NCBI GenBank assembly: GCA_911728435.2
Contig: OU452198.1
Coordinates: 14,356,001 to 14,420,000 of the forward strand
DNA: 64,000 bases
Source: Apoderus coryli
Taxonomy: Eukaryota > Arthropoda > Insecta > Coleoptera > Attelabidae
Reading direction: 5' to 3'
Under the pieces are notes generated by a model, which ran no database searches, was not told the DNA's origin, and saw nothing but the letters and a program-made list of their open reading frames with translations. Position 1 is the first letter of the stretch. Each line of letters begins with the position of its first letter. Of this stretch, positions 1 through 11,269 are shown one piece after another. The translations under genes were made by a program, and so were the position numbers.

Positions 1-1750
1 CACTGGCAAGCTTACAGATTACGCAATTCTAGAATACATGGGTGGCAGATCGCTTCTTTCTGAGAATTTCCAATATCAAACAAGTCCTTTTTTTTCTAAT
101 ATATATATTTATGATAACACGAAATATTCCCATAGATTTGTCGACATAGAGTTCTTATTTTTTCTAAACATAAATACGAACGTACCCTAATATTATGTGT
201 TACGACAAACACGGGGCGTCTAAAAGTTATCTACATCATAAAAGTTATGCAAGGCTTTAAAAATATTTTGTTCTTAAGATAATAGTGTTAATTGCCTTGT
301 TATGTACTTTATACACCCTCTTATGTAGTTACAGATATTTATTGGGTAACAGTGTTGCCGATTTGCTCAAGTATTGCTTTCCCTAACATTGTCGATACGT
401 TTATAAATTGTTTAAATTAAGGAATAAGTTATGATCGATGGAATGTTGATATTAATTACGAGGTTTTTTTTGCTTCCCAATGTCTGACTCTACCAAGGGG
501 GTAACAATAATAATAATAATATCAATAGTAATTGGTGGGTCTTGGGCAGTCTTTTTTTGAACTGAGTTAAAGGCTCTTGCTTTATTTATGAGTTATATTT
601 TGTCACTAATATAGTTGCTATATTACGAAAGAATGTACTCGCATTTACAGCGGGGGAAATATCTACATCACGTCGAATCATAGTTAGTATAAATTAAGTA
701 TCTTTAAGCAATTATACCAATTGAATTGAATCATAGAAATATTATTCCTATTTTTCCGGAATTAAACCTCGTATCGCCATCTCTGGAGATACGCTTAAAC
801 CACATCGTATAACAGAAAATAGAAGTACGCCTAAAGAGTAAAAAATTCAATAATTAGTGCTTTATTCTAACGCTACGCAAGGGGTGCGTTCTGAAACTGG
901 CGTTTTCGAATTCCCATTGGCTATCATCCCTCTTTTGAGGCATAATAGGGGAGGTAATCAGATTAGCGCTCTGAAAGAAAGTACCCCGTTAGTTCTTTTA
1001 AATTAAAAAGTCAGTTCTTGTTCGAGATCCAAGTAAGTCACTTCTAAATATATTTTCTTTCAAGCTGTTTTAAGATTTATAATTTTTCTAAGTTCATTTT
1101 CTTGATTACAAAAATTCTTTTATTTTATTTTACTTATTTTTTTGAGATTTTATGCAGAAGTCTATCAAAGCTGAATTATTGGTATAATTGCTTTAATTTT
1201 TATTTTAGTTTCGTAATTTCTTTCTTTATTTTACTAATACAAAGTAACTGAAGGCTTTTAAGTGGAAATCAATGTAAATTATTCGAAACTACATCGATTT
1301 CCATTGTGCTAAGTCCTTATTAAGATTAAATATTAGTTAAATAAGAGTTTTGTTCAGTAATCAATTGTTGACTATTTTATGATTTAGTTTGTTTCTTTTT
1401 CCTGATTTTGTTTAGTTTTAATTTAGATTTAGTTTTTCTTTTAATAATTAATTCTTCTCTTTTATTCTTAATTTTAAATAAACATAAAGTTACCCCCCTA
1501 CAAAAATTTGAGTTTTATTACGTGGGGAAACAAAATGAATAAGTCTTGAAACAGTAGTGCTAAACAAGGTTGAAGTGTTGTGAACGACGCCAAATATTGC
1601 TGTGTCATCGAAAAAAGGTTTGATTAGCTATTAGTTGTTTGTTTCTTTCATTTAATAATTTGATTCTGTTATTATTCTTTTGTCTATCATAATTTGGTTC
1701 TGAGTCTTTAAGAATTACGCAACATCTAGATTAACGCTCGTTAAATATTA
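1..1750. other. No gene recognised
   Basis: AT-rich, with no open frame of interest on either strand and no exon with paired splice signals. The stretch at about 1610-1690, with its TTAGTTGTTTGTTTC run, resembles sequence at about 58540-58590, suggesting a dispersed repeat. Confidence 0.5.
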
Positions 1751-1769
1751 TGTATTAAATTCGAACCTA

Positions 1770-2537
1770 GTGGCTATATTAATTATCTTATTAGGGTTTA
1801 GATGGGGTAATACTCTCTGCATTCATTATCCTATCTATATACAACTCCGGTTAATTAATAGTGCCACATGTACACCAGAAGGTTTACAAAAAAAAATTTA
1901 CCATATTGTAGCTGTTGAGTTAGCTTGGCGAGGTGGTGAACCAGCTGATTGCCTTATAGATTATTTCACGATTGAGAAAAATAATTATGTAACGCCAACC
2001 AACAGAATTGAATACAATCCAATATCCAGTAAAACATGCCAAGGAGGATCGAAAAGTTATACAAATAGTAAGTGGCTTGTACCAAATATTGCAAACGAAA
2101 GTGCATGCCCTGTTCGGTTATTCCATAAATTATTGTCTAAAAGGGGGAAAAATATTACTTCCAGTCGCCTATTCTTGAGACCAAATCGTTTCTGGAAATC
2201 CGAAAGGGACACATGGTTTGACAATATACCGGTAGACAAGAACACAATTAATATGTGGACCAAAAAGATATCCAATCATTCGAACAGATCAACTGCAGTT
2301 ACCCATTTGGCAAATAAAGGAATTCCTGAACAGCAATTAATAAAAATAACAGGACATAGCAGCTCTAATTCAATTAAACCGTACTTGAATATTCACCAAG
2401 AACGCCATGGTGAAATAATCAACACCATGCGAAGAATTTCTTCAACAGTGGAAATTAACAATCCGTCAACTTCAGCAAACTCTTTTTCCAATTTAACATT
2501 TACCAATTGTACTTTTCACAACTGTAGTTTTAAATAA
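1770..2537 (+). pseudogene. Crypton-type tyrosine recombinase, C-terminal domain
   Basis: Open frame to TAA at 2535-2537 with no ATG; the first codon is GTG and a splice-acceptor-like AG lies just before it, so this is a 3' fragment or exon. Tyrosine recombinase residues are in order: the first Arg in ELAWRGGEPA, the HxxR box in NHSNRSTAVTHL, GHSS, and the presumed nucleophile Tyr in IKPYLN. The tail NLTFTNCTFHNCSFK is typical of insect Crypton-like proteins and host genes derived from them. Homologues I know have more residues between the NTINMWTKK segment and the HxxR box, so a small internal deletion is likely. Such enzymes cut and rejoin DNA without transposase-type target duplication. 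No neighbouring Crypton end was identified. Confidence 0.65.
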
Positions 2538-2796
2538 AAATGAATAATATTTGTTTGATTAAAACTAATACATTTTGTATTGAAAATTATTAAACGCCAG
2601 ATTGACAATCAAATTTTTGATATCTACAAAGTAAAAAATTATCTTATCGAATACTCCTCGGGCCTTGATAAATACTCAAAATTTTGTCATGATTTGACCT
2701 ATCAGATCAACAATTATTATTCTTGACGTTTGGAATAAAAGTATTAGACCAGTAATAATTATACCTACGTGTTGTAATTGTGTATAACATTTCAAT
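2538..2796. other. Short spacer, nothing recognised
   Basis: AT-rich interval between the recombinase fragment and the mariner-like pseudogene. No TIR or exon seen. Confidence 0.5.
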
Positions 2797-3800
2797 ATGC
2801 CTTATTTATTTACGCCTGAAGTATACGTTGATGTGATACTGATTTATGGAGAATGCTTGCAAAATAAGAGAGTTTCGCGGCAATTATATCAAGAAAGGTT
2901 TCCAAATCGAAACATTCCAAGTGAAGAAACATTTAAGAATTTGGAACGCTCACGTGGACAGGGTCATTCTCCAAATAATAAACGAGATACAATTGAACTC
3001 ACAGTAAGGTATGACCAAAATCTTAAGCATATGTAAATTTTGATTCCAAGGTGTCTATTAGAACCCTGGCCAATGAAACTGATATTTAAAGAAGTTCGGT
3101 TCATAGAATTTTAAAAGATTTTAATTACCATCCTTTTAAAGAACACTTAGTTTAAGGATTAGAACCTGGTGATACCCAAAAGCGTCTTGATTTTATTGCA
3201 AGGAAGCTGCAAAAAATTATTGAAGATGCACGTTTTTTCTCTAAAATATTGTGGAGGGATGAGGCTAGATTTCACAATAATGGTGTAGTCAACCGTCACA
3301 ATTCAAATACTTGGTGTCCCATGAACCCACATTGGATGATGGAAACAAGATTCCAAAATATTTGGGGTATAAATGTGTGATGCATTTTATTTAATGGCCG
3401 TGTTATAGAACCTTACTTTTTTGACGGCACTCTAACAGGTGTTCGATATTTAGATTTTTTAGAAAACATACTTCCGGATTTGCTAGAAGATATTCCTCAT
3501 GATAAACTTCAAGAAATGTGGTGGCAACAAGATGGAGCTGCTCCACACAATGCGAGAATCGTTAGCGACTACCTACAACACCGTTTCGATATCCGCTGGA
3601 TAGCAAACAGATCTCCAAAAGATATTGTTTATCAGTCAAAACCGCAAAATGTAGACGAAATAAAAGAAAACATAAGACAGACATGTCGCCAAATTACTCC
3701 TGCAATGAATCAAACCACATGTACCAGAAATCTTCTGACACGATTCGAAATGTGTGTTGCAGCAGGTGGACTACAATTCGAACATCTAATAATATTTGTT
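2797..3800 (+). pseudogene. Mariner-like transposase pseudogene
   Basis: Starts MPYLFTPEVYVDVILIYGEC, the N-terminal helical domain (DUF4817-like) common in insect mariner/IS630 transposases. The frame breaks near 3036 and resumes through the DDE core: WRDEARF (first Asp) with VNRHNSNTWCP, a stop near 3380, then MWWQQDGAAPHNARIV (second Asp). The following part jumps from FDIRWI to the C-terminal PQNVDEIKENIR, so the W-P-RSPDL segment holding the third acidic residue is deleted or scrambled. About 1 kb, non-functional. No flanking TIRs found. It belongs to the same broad family as the elements at 16491, 43286 and 48914. Confidence 0.8.
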
Positions 3801-4270
3801 AGTTAATTTAGTTAGTCATTCTATAAATACTCGCAATAGTCACGTTATTACTCCGCCACTACGTAGCACTGCATTATTTGAGAGGTCCTTCAGTTACAAC
3901 ATCTCACGATTGTACAACGCATTGCCTGTTGAAGTGGCGTGTTTGTCTGGTCAACGTTTCAGGGCCTCAGTTCGAGATTTAATTATTAATAATAGTATCA
4001 CCTTTATTCGTAAGTATGTTTGAGTGACTTAGTAAATCAATTTGTTCTATTCATTGTATTTTCATTTTCATATTTTATTTTGTTTTTATTAGATATATCT
4101 TATATTTTAATTTTTATTTAAGTCATAATTGTTTTTTGTTTTCGTTTCTTATAGGGTTTTGTTTAGTTTAGATTAGCTAAAGTTGTGAATAGGTTAAGAT
4201 AGGAGGCTCAGCCTCAAATTCGTTTTTTGTGTAATTAATTTCACACAATAAAGTCATTATTATTATTATT
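3795..4270 (+). mobile_element. LINE 3' end (Jockey/CR1-like)
   Basis: The frame at about 3796-4023 carries the conserved C-terminal tail of a non-LTR retrotransposon: ITPPLRSTALFERSFSYN and then SRLYNALPVEV. About 240 bp of 3' UTR follows, ending in AATAAAGTC and an (ATT)n tail at about 4257-4270. The same 3' UTR lies in reverse at 19886-20155, so this is an amplified family. Truncated at the 5' end, as usual for LINEs. Clade assignment is tentative. Confidence 0.75.
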
Positions 4271-4497
4271 AATTGTTAATTTCATTTATTTTTATCATGA
4301 TATTTTTATTACATTTATTTTTTTATTGTTCCTTCGTGCTTTCCTGATTAATTTAACAAAAATAAAAAATAAACTGACATTTTCTTGATTACTTATGAAC
4401 CGATTTTAACTTAGAAAAATGTGTTGAATAGATAATGGAAGACTACATACAAAATTATAAAAAATTATACAGGGTGCAATTAAAATTTTGAAAGTTA

Positions 4498-6284
4498 GGT
4501 TTGGTTGGTTAGGGTTGTTACTAAGGGGTGAATATTTGGGGGATGCTTTTTTTCTAAGCCATATTAAAGTGTATTAGAAATGGAATGGATCAGTTTTTGT
4601 TCCATTCGAATATCTCTATGCGTTTAGGAGATATAGCATGGATAAATTAGTCTGGGAGACCCTGCTTAAATTCTAGACCAAAAATAAAAAATATATTACA
4701 CGAGGAGCAAAATTTCCAAAAATATTAACTTTATGTATCGAATAAAATATTTTAATTGTATTACCTATGAGGAAAATTCAATACCATTGCAATGCAAATA
4801 TTTAACAATATTATTTAATTCTTATAATGCAGTTGTACGGGACGCGATTAGGGTCGTATTTAAAATTAAAATGGGAAGGCGATTACAATATTGAAATGCA
4901 ATCAAAGCGAGTAAGATAGGTAGATAACTGTGTACGCGTGAAAGGTATACTCAAGATTATTAGATACGCATAAATTGTTCAAACCACAGCCAACTTTACT
5001 TAACAAACCGTGAACAAGGTAGATTTGGCAACGTCCCGTATGGTTCCATTTATTTATGGTATTTAGACAGCATAACCGTTGCGCTGAATCTGCATTTGTT
5101 GAGAAACAATAATTATGACTTTTAATTTTTTTAATTAATTAAATACCTAATAGTATCTGCCGAAGTGCCAGATATCCGAGCAAATACGTAGAGAATTACA
5201 AGTTATACAAGGTAAGTTTACAATATAAATGAAGAAACATTCTTCAAGAATGCAGATTGCTATACAGATTCCAAATATGTGAATTTCTAGTGTATTGTTA
5301 TCACAGATCGTGAGACTAATTATTATTTTTATCAATTGGACCGCGTTATGCATAACATGACCAAGCGCCATTTTAACGAATATAGATAAATGACTTCTAG
5401 TTATTAAGCTTTCTAAAAAAAAAAACTGTCCATCAGATTGAGTTCAAATTTTATATGGAGATCAAAAGTACTAAAGAGAAATTAGTTTCGCAGTTTTATC
5501 ATGATAATATAAAAAATATAGGTTCTGTGAACAAAAAAGCCGTTTGGTCGCTTATTGGTTTTATACATTCCTGCATGTTTGAGTTTTGCATACTTTGACT
5601 ATATGCCATTTTGGCGCTTAGTCTTGTTATGCTAAATTTGGGCTGCATTTTTAGTTTTACATATTTTAACTACGCGCCATTTTTGGCGTTTAGTCAAATT
5701 ATGCTAATTTAATAATGATTAAATATAACTTGACCAAGCGACAAAATAACGGCTATATTGGCGGTTGGTCATGTTTTGCTAAACTCTCGTATTGACATCT
5801 TTGAATCTCTTCTTACAACATGGACTTGGTCGTATAATGCGTAATGACAATAAGTAAATGCATAATTTGGCGTTTAGCGTTTTTAATTATTTCTTTTAAA
5901 ATAAAGGTCTCTATATGCCCATTAATTTTGTATAGTTAGATTACACCTTTAGACATTAGATGGCGATATTATCTCAAAATTAGCGAAATGGTGCTTGGTC
6001 ATGTTATGCATAATGCGGTCCAATTGTTTTAGAGCGAAGATTATGTTGGGTAACTGGATGTAAATCAAACTATAAGAGTTCTTTAAAGAGCGAGCCACTA
6101 CAAACAACATTCTGTTTTCCATGTGAAAGTGTAGCTCAAAAGTCCGGGTTACGTGCAATAATTCATAGTGTTTTTACAATAACAAAACACTCTGTGTAGT
6201 TTGCTGCAAGCATTTTAATGTACCTAACCGAAATTGAAAGACTCAACATGTTTATCGACAAGATCCTTCCGAAAGAAGAACCAA
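4498..6284. repeat. 1,787-bp tandem duplication, copy 1
   Basis: Starts AGGTTTGGTTGG and repeats exactly 1,787 bp downstream. The bases AGGT occur at the left edge (4497), the junction (6284) and the right edge (8071), a 4-bp microhomology. The unit contains a cluster of about nine degenerate copies of a motif like TTGGTCATGTTATGC on both strands (5338-6025), an inverted pair of which flanks the core, and a THAP-domain fragment at its right end. A small minus-strand frame here is motif-cluster sequence and is not called as a gene. Confidence 0.95.
6038..6199 (+). pseudogene. THAP-domain fragment (copy 1)
   Basis: The frame after an acceptor-like tgttttag reads RLCWVTGCKSNYKSSLK, SEPLQTTFCFPCES, then a stop at 6197. 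C-x4-C, the spacing to F-x-FP, and the following CCKHF (shifted frame, about 6200) match the C2CH zinc-binding THAP DNA-binding module. Further on, EIERLNMFIDKILPKEEP reads on in another frame. THAP domains bind DNA in P-element-type transposases and in host regulators. The fragment is frameshifted. Confidence 0.65.
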
Positions 6285-8071
6285 GGTTTGGTTGGTTAGG
6301 GTTGTTACTAAGGGGTGAATATTTGGGGGATGCTTTTTTTCTAAGCCATATTAAAGTGTATTAGAAATGGAATGGATCAGTTTTTGTTCCATTCGAATAT
6401 CTCTATGCGTTTAGGAGATATAGCATGGATAAATTAGTCTGGGAGACCCTGCTTAAATTCTAGACCAAAAATAAAAAATATATTACACGAGGAGCAAAAT
6501 TTCCAAAAATATTAACTTTATGTATCGAATAAAATATTTTAATTGTATTACCTATGAGGAAAATTCAATACCATTGCAATGCAAATATTTAACAATATTA
6601 TTTAATTCTTATAATGCAGTTGTACGGGACGCGATTAGGGTCGTATTTAAAATTAAAATGGGAAGGCGATTACAATATTGAAATGCAATCAAAGCGAGTA
6701 AGATAGGTAGATAACTGTGTACGCGTGAAAGGTATACTCAAGATTATTAGATACGCATAAATTGTTCAAACCACAGCCAACTTTACTTAACAAACCGTGA
6801 ACAAGGTAGATTTGGCAACGTCCCGTATGGTTCCATTTATTTATGGTATTTAGACAGCATAACCGTTGCGCTGAATCTGCATTTGTTGAGAAACAATAAT
6901 TATGACTTTTAATTTTTTTAATTAATTAAATACCTAATAGTATCTGCCGAAGTGCCAGATATCCGAGCAAATACGTAGAGAATTACAAGTTATACAAGGT
7001 AAGTTTACAATATAAATGAAGAAACATTCTTCAAGAATGCAGATTGCTATACAGATTCCAAATATGTGAATTTCTAGTGTATTGTTATCACAGATCGTGA
7101 GACTAATTATTATTTTTATCAATTGGACCGCGTTATGCATAACATGACCAAGCGCCATTTTAACGAATATAGATAAATGACTTCTAGTTATTAAGCTTTC
7201 TAAAAAAAAAAACTGTCCATCAGATTGAGTTCAAATTTTATATGGAGATCAAAAGTACTAAAGAGAAATTAGTTTCGCAGTTTTATCATGATAATATAAA
7301 AAATATAGGTTCTGTGAACAAAAAAGCCGTTTGGTCGCTTATTGGTTTTATACATTCCTGCATGTTTGAGTTTTGCATACTTTGACTATATGCCATTTTG
7401 GCGCTTAGTCTTGTTATGCTAAATTTGGGCTGCATTTTTAGTTTTACATATTTTAACTACGCGCCATTTTTGGCGTTTAGTCAAATTATGCTAATTTAAT
7501 AATGATTAAACATAACTTGACCAAGCGACAAAATAACGGCTATATTGGCGGTTGGTCATGTTTTGCTAAACTTTCGTATTGACATCTTTGAATCTCTTCT
7601 TACAACATGGACTTGGTCGTATAATGCGTAATGACAATAAGTAAATGCATAATTTGGCGTTTAGCGTTTTTAATTATTTCTTTTAAAATAAAGGTCTCTA
7701 TATGCCCATTAATTTTGTATAGTTAGATTACACCTTTAGACATTAGATGGCGATATTATCTCAAAATTAGCGAAATGGTGCTTGGTCATGTTATGCATAA
7801 TGCGGTCCAATTGTTTTAGAGCGAAGATTATGTTGGGTAACTGGATGTAAATCAAACTATAAGAGTTCTTTAAAGAGCGAGCCACTACAAACAACATTCT
7901 GTTTTCCATGTGAAAGTGTAGCTCAAAAGTCCGGGTTACGTGCAATAATTCATAGTGTTTTTACAATAACAAAACACTCTGTGTAGTTTGCTGCAAGCAT
8001 TTTAATGTACCTAACCGAAATTGAAAGACTCAACATGTTTATCGACAAGATCCTTCCGAAAGAAGAACCAA
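6285..8071. repeat. 1,787-bp tandem duplication, copy 2
   Basis: Almost identical to copy 1. The differences I saw are single transitions, at about 7511 (T to C) and 7573 (C to T). After copy 2 the sequence continues SLRGKKKCLTRSKK in the frame that follows the THAP fragment, so copy 2 retains the original right-hand junction and copy 1 ends at the duplication breakpoint. Such high identity means a recent duplication or, less likely, an assembly artefact. Confidence 0.95.
7825..7986 (+). pseudogene. THAP-domain fragment (copy 2)
   Basis: Same fragment, 1,787 bp downstream. Here the coding-like trail continues past the duplication edge as KEEPRSLRGKKKCLTRSKK to a stop near 8120, so this copy has the longer 3' context. 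Confidence 0.65.
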
Positions 8072-8949
8072 GGTCGCTGAGAGGGAAGAAGAAATGTTTA
8101 ACACGTTCAAAAAAATGACACAATAACTGATTTCAATGATATGATTGTGAATTGTCAGCACATGCCTTCCATCGCAAGAAGGTAAATTAACTCGTTGGTC
8201 GCAAATGGAAAATATTCTTATATAAGTTATAGTTTAATTGCACAGATGAAAATCACATAAAAACATATTTCTCTTTAATAACAATAGCTAGTTTAAAATC
8301 TGATAATTTCTATATAAACTTTAATCATAAATATAAAGGTGGAAATTTAAGTGAACACATTTATACTAGGTATGGCATTTTTAATAATAAGCAAAATTGC
8401 TTTAAATAACTAGCATAGAAATCTTATATTATATATCTAGAATGCTAATTAAATCCAGCCGAATACCAAAAAGTGTAACGGGTATGCAGAGTTTTCACGA
8501 ACTACGCATGCTCCTCAGTAACTTATTTTCAGTACAGAGCTGCCATATTTAAAACTATTTTGTCGTTCGCCTTACAAAATTTATGCGACATATCTGTTTT
8601 ATAAATAAATCCATATGTTGCGTCATACGAAACTGCTTGACAAAATCAAATAATTAAATGTTATCGGTAAAATTGCATACTGTTTAGTTTTCAGCAATAT
8701 GAACGAAACATTTTTTTCCAAATCTTATTAAATTTAGGAGATTTCGCAACAGCGTCTGTTTTCGCAAATGACGTTTCTCGTAGTGGGAATATCTGTCAGA
8801 GTCGGCTTCACAACAATTCAGATAGGTTTTATAATTGAGTTATGGTTTTATTCGTGGTATATTTTAATTGTTGATAGATATACCTATTTGTGATTAAAAT
8901 TGTTTTTAATATTTGTTATTTTGGTTTTAGTTCGTTTATTTAACAAACA

Positions 8950-9263
8950 ATGAGGTGTATAGTGTTGTGGTGTAAAAATGAAGGTCTCATTCCTGGTATT
9001 CTAACAGTCTCAGTTTGAGCCAATATGATACCATTGACATGATACTCATTTTTAGCTTGACAAAAAAAAGACATGATGTTTGAGGCGGGCATTGGGATCC
9101 TAGTACAGAAAATGTATGTGATGGGAATGTCATATGCAGTAAGCATTTCGCTGCAGAAGATATCATTTGTAGAGAAGACGGCAAGAGGATCACCCTCGTA
9201 CCCGATGCAGTTCCCAAACTTTTGTTGAAAAGAAGAGATTATGTAAATGAGAGTGGAAGTTAA
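8950..9263 (+). pseudogene. THAP-domain pseudogene
   Basis: ATG at 8950 opens MRCIVLWCKNEG, a plausible THAP start with paired cysteines, and stops at 9016. In another frame, 9093-9263 reads WDPSTENVCDGNV, ICSKHFAAEDII, then LVPDAVPKLLLKRRDY. CSKHF supplies the Cys and His of the C2CH zinc site and AVPKL the conserved AVP motif at the end of the domain. One or more frameshifts lie between the halves. A second exon-like stretch (9387-9578, ending AIER before GTAAGA) may belong to the same coding region. Confidence 0.65.
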
Positions 9264-9386
9264 ATTCTTAATCGTTTGATATCAAGACACTGTTTACTTA
9301 AAAGCAGTCTGTCAAAAATGCATGATATGTATGTCAAGAATATATTTCCTACGTTGTGTAGGTATACAAAGTTCGTTTGAATTCTG

Positions 9387-9578
9387 TTGTTAAACTGGAA
9401 TATACTTAATTATAGAATCCTCCATGAAATTGCTGAGAATAAAAGTTCTACCAACCATGTTTTGTCACAAAATACTATTGCGAGTAGTACGGATGATATG
9501 GAAGTGGTTTACATGGACACGGAAAATATTTGTGAAGTCACTGTTTCTTGCACCCCTTCTTTGAAGGCTATAGAGAGG
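9387..9578 (+). pseudogene. Exon-like frame inside the THAP element
   Basis: 64 codons, acidic and Ser/Thr-rich (HVLSQNTIASSTDDMEVV), ending at a good donor-like GTAAGA at 9579. No domain recognised. Orientation and position make it a candidate second coding exon of the THAP transposase remnant. Confidence 0.35.
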
Positions 9579-10482
9579 TAAGACGCCTAAGGTGGTTGTA
9601 TAAACAAACAAATATTATATAATAATAAAATAAATAATTAGAATGCTCAAGTCCATAAGATATTTTCCAGTATTAGAATTTTTACTTATTTCTCGTTTCT
9701 GCTTAGATTTATTATTATTGGGTTGTACCTGTTAGACAATAAAGTATTTAGATATTTAATGTAATTTTTTATTTCTTAAATTCCTTTATTCCATTTTTTT
9801 ATTTGAATGTTACCAAATGGTAAAATTTTATTTTAAATATACCTATAACAGTAATATTACATTTATTCAAAGCCGGTCCTGTTGAAAAATAAGTTACTGG
9901 TGATCATGCGCATTATGGACAGCTCTACACTTTTGGTTACATTTTTGTACTACGGGATTATCATTCTAGAGTATATATATATATATAATATAAGATTTCT
10001 GTGACACAGACCCACAAACTAAACATTGCAGTGCTGCCTTTCTAACTTCACGGTTTGTAGTAATGGGCTGTGTTCAAACCCATAGGTAACGTTGTTCAAT
10101 GTGCAAGAAAGTTTCGTATCTCACTTACTCTGTGTTTATGGTTTTATTGCAAACTTCGCCTTCGGTAATAATCTAGAGTATAATAGAATAGGATGGGTAG
10201 AATCAAGATTGTTGTTGTTGATAGAAAATGTATAGCTAAGGATAATTGGAATTATGCATTGAGCTGCCTTCATGCATTGCTAGATGAAAGGAATTTTATT
10301 TATTGGTGAAAATTGTTCACGACATCGTTTTGATTTTACTAAGCATTTTAATGCTGATAAATAATTATGTCAGACAAATTGCAACACGATTTTTAGAAGA
10401 AATAAATTCAGGGTCAGTACCTACTGGTATCGGCTAGACAGAGCTAAATTTAAACTGAAATAAACTTATCATTTTAACCTAC

Positions 10483-10631
10483 TTTTAAAAATCTAGGACA
10501 CCGTAACAACGGATGGATACCAAATCTAATTTGTAACAAATCCATTGGACATAATGCTGTCAAGTCCAGAAGAAAGGCACGTGAACGCAGATAGTGACAG
10601 GCTAATTTTTTTGAATCGTACACCATTAAGC
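10483..10631 (-). CDS. CNG channel exon G (S3 and start of S4)
   Basis: 149-nt exon. The acceptor is tatttacag before GCTTAATGG; the preferred donor is GTAGGT after TTTTTAAAA, leaving phase 0. A donor 4 bases downstream (GTTAAA) would leave one extra base. Residues: G (split codon), LMVYDSKKLACHYLRSRAF, LLDLTALCPMDLLQIRFG, then IHPLLRCPRFLK, entering the voltage-sensor-like S4. The exon sits between the THAP-bearing element (8414-10003) and a Tc1 fragment, untouched by either. The following exon, expected to begin V-Y-R and carry the rest of S4, was not found at lower coordinates. Confidence 0.92.
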
Positions 10632-10929
10632 CTGTAAATAATTAACAATAATAATATAATATCTAAAATAAAAATAAACAATAAAAATGTACACAAATGT
10701 ATAGTGTATCCAAAGTCAATGTAAAATGTATAAATCTAACGATTCTTCCTCGGCTATCCGTTCCCCTGCCTCTTTACATTATAAAAGGGCATCGAATGCA
10801 GCGTTTTTTGATACATTTCTCCCTCGTATATAAGACGTATAATAAATCATGCCTGCCAGAGGATACCGACAGTAATAAAAATAACTACAGTGACTGGAAA
10901 AAGTATTGTATTGGGTTAATGATTAATCG

Positions 10930-11042
10930 AAAAAAAAAAAGGATTAGAGTTTGCAAATAAATATATGAATGAAACAGATAATTTTTGGCAACGTGTTATT
11001 TTCTCAGATGAATCTAAATATAATCGGATGGACATCATATGG
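10930..11042 (+). pseudogene. Tc1-like transposase fragment
   Basis: Reads LEFANKYMNETDNFWQRV and then IFSDESKYNRMDIIW. The FSDES box holds the first catalytic Asp of the DDE triad, with the usual upstream Trp. About 35 residues only; both sides are lost. It lies a few hundred bases from channel exon G. Confidence 0.65.
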
Positions 11043-11269
11043 TATCATGATTTGTTCAATAGTTTTTCTTAGATTAATAAAATGAAAGAAGATCTATCAA
11101 ATTAGATTAGCATTTTTAATAAAACCTCAAGTGGATGAAACTTTTTGCAGTCACTGTATCAGACACCACCAGTATACGACACGAGCGGAACACGTTGGGA
11201 GTTTAAGCATCATGTGCAAAGCGAGCGTCTTATTTTAAATATTTATCAGTTAAGGTCTGAAAATAATGA

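Larger units (their letters stand above)
8414..10003 (+). mobile_element. THAP-bearing DNA transposon with long TIRs
   Basis: The left end CATAGAAATCTTATATTAT is matched in reverse at the right end (CACAGAAATC at 9994-10003). The match continues inward for about 130 bp, including CTAGAATG, the GTAAC-like stretch and CAGTAACTTATTTT at 8525-8540 and 9889-9904. Inside lie THAP-domain coding remnants on the plus strand. The CA...TG ends plus a THAP domain suggest the P superfamily, but I see no convincing 8-bp target duplication, so the class is inferred. Confidence 0.6.

Noticed and set aside
5147..5371. 74-residue minus-strand frame, identical at 6934-7158
   Set aside because: Lies over the motif cluster; present twice only because of the tandem duplication, and resembles no protein.
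5949..6158. 69-residue minus-strand frame, identical at 7736-7945
   Set aside because: Shadow of the THAP fragment on the opposite strand.
9974..9990. TATATATATATATA run as a promoter
   Set aside because: Simple AT repeat within the TIR of the THAP element; no transcription start evidence.
1..10482. Next channel exon (rest of S4 and pore)
   Set aside because: Searched by eye on minus for a V-Y-R start, ESRT or pore-like codons with paired splice sites; none found, so it probably lies outside the window.
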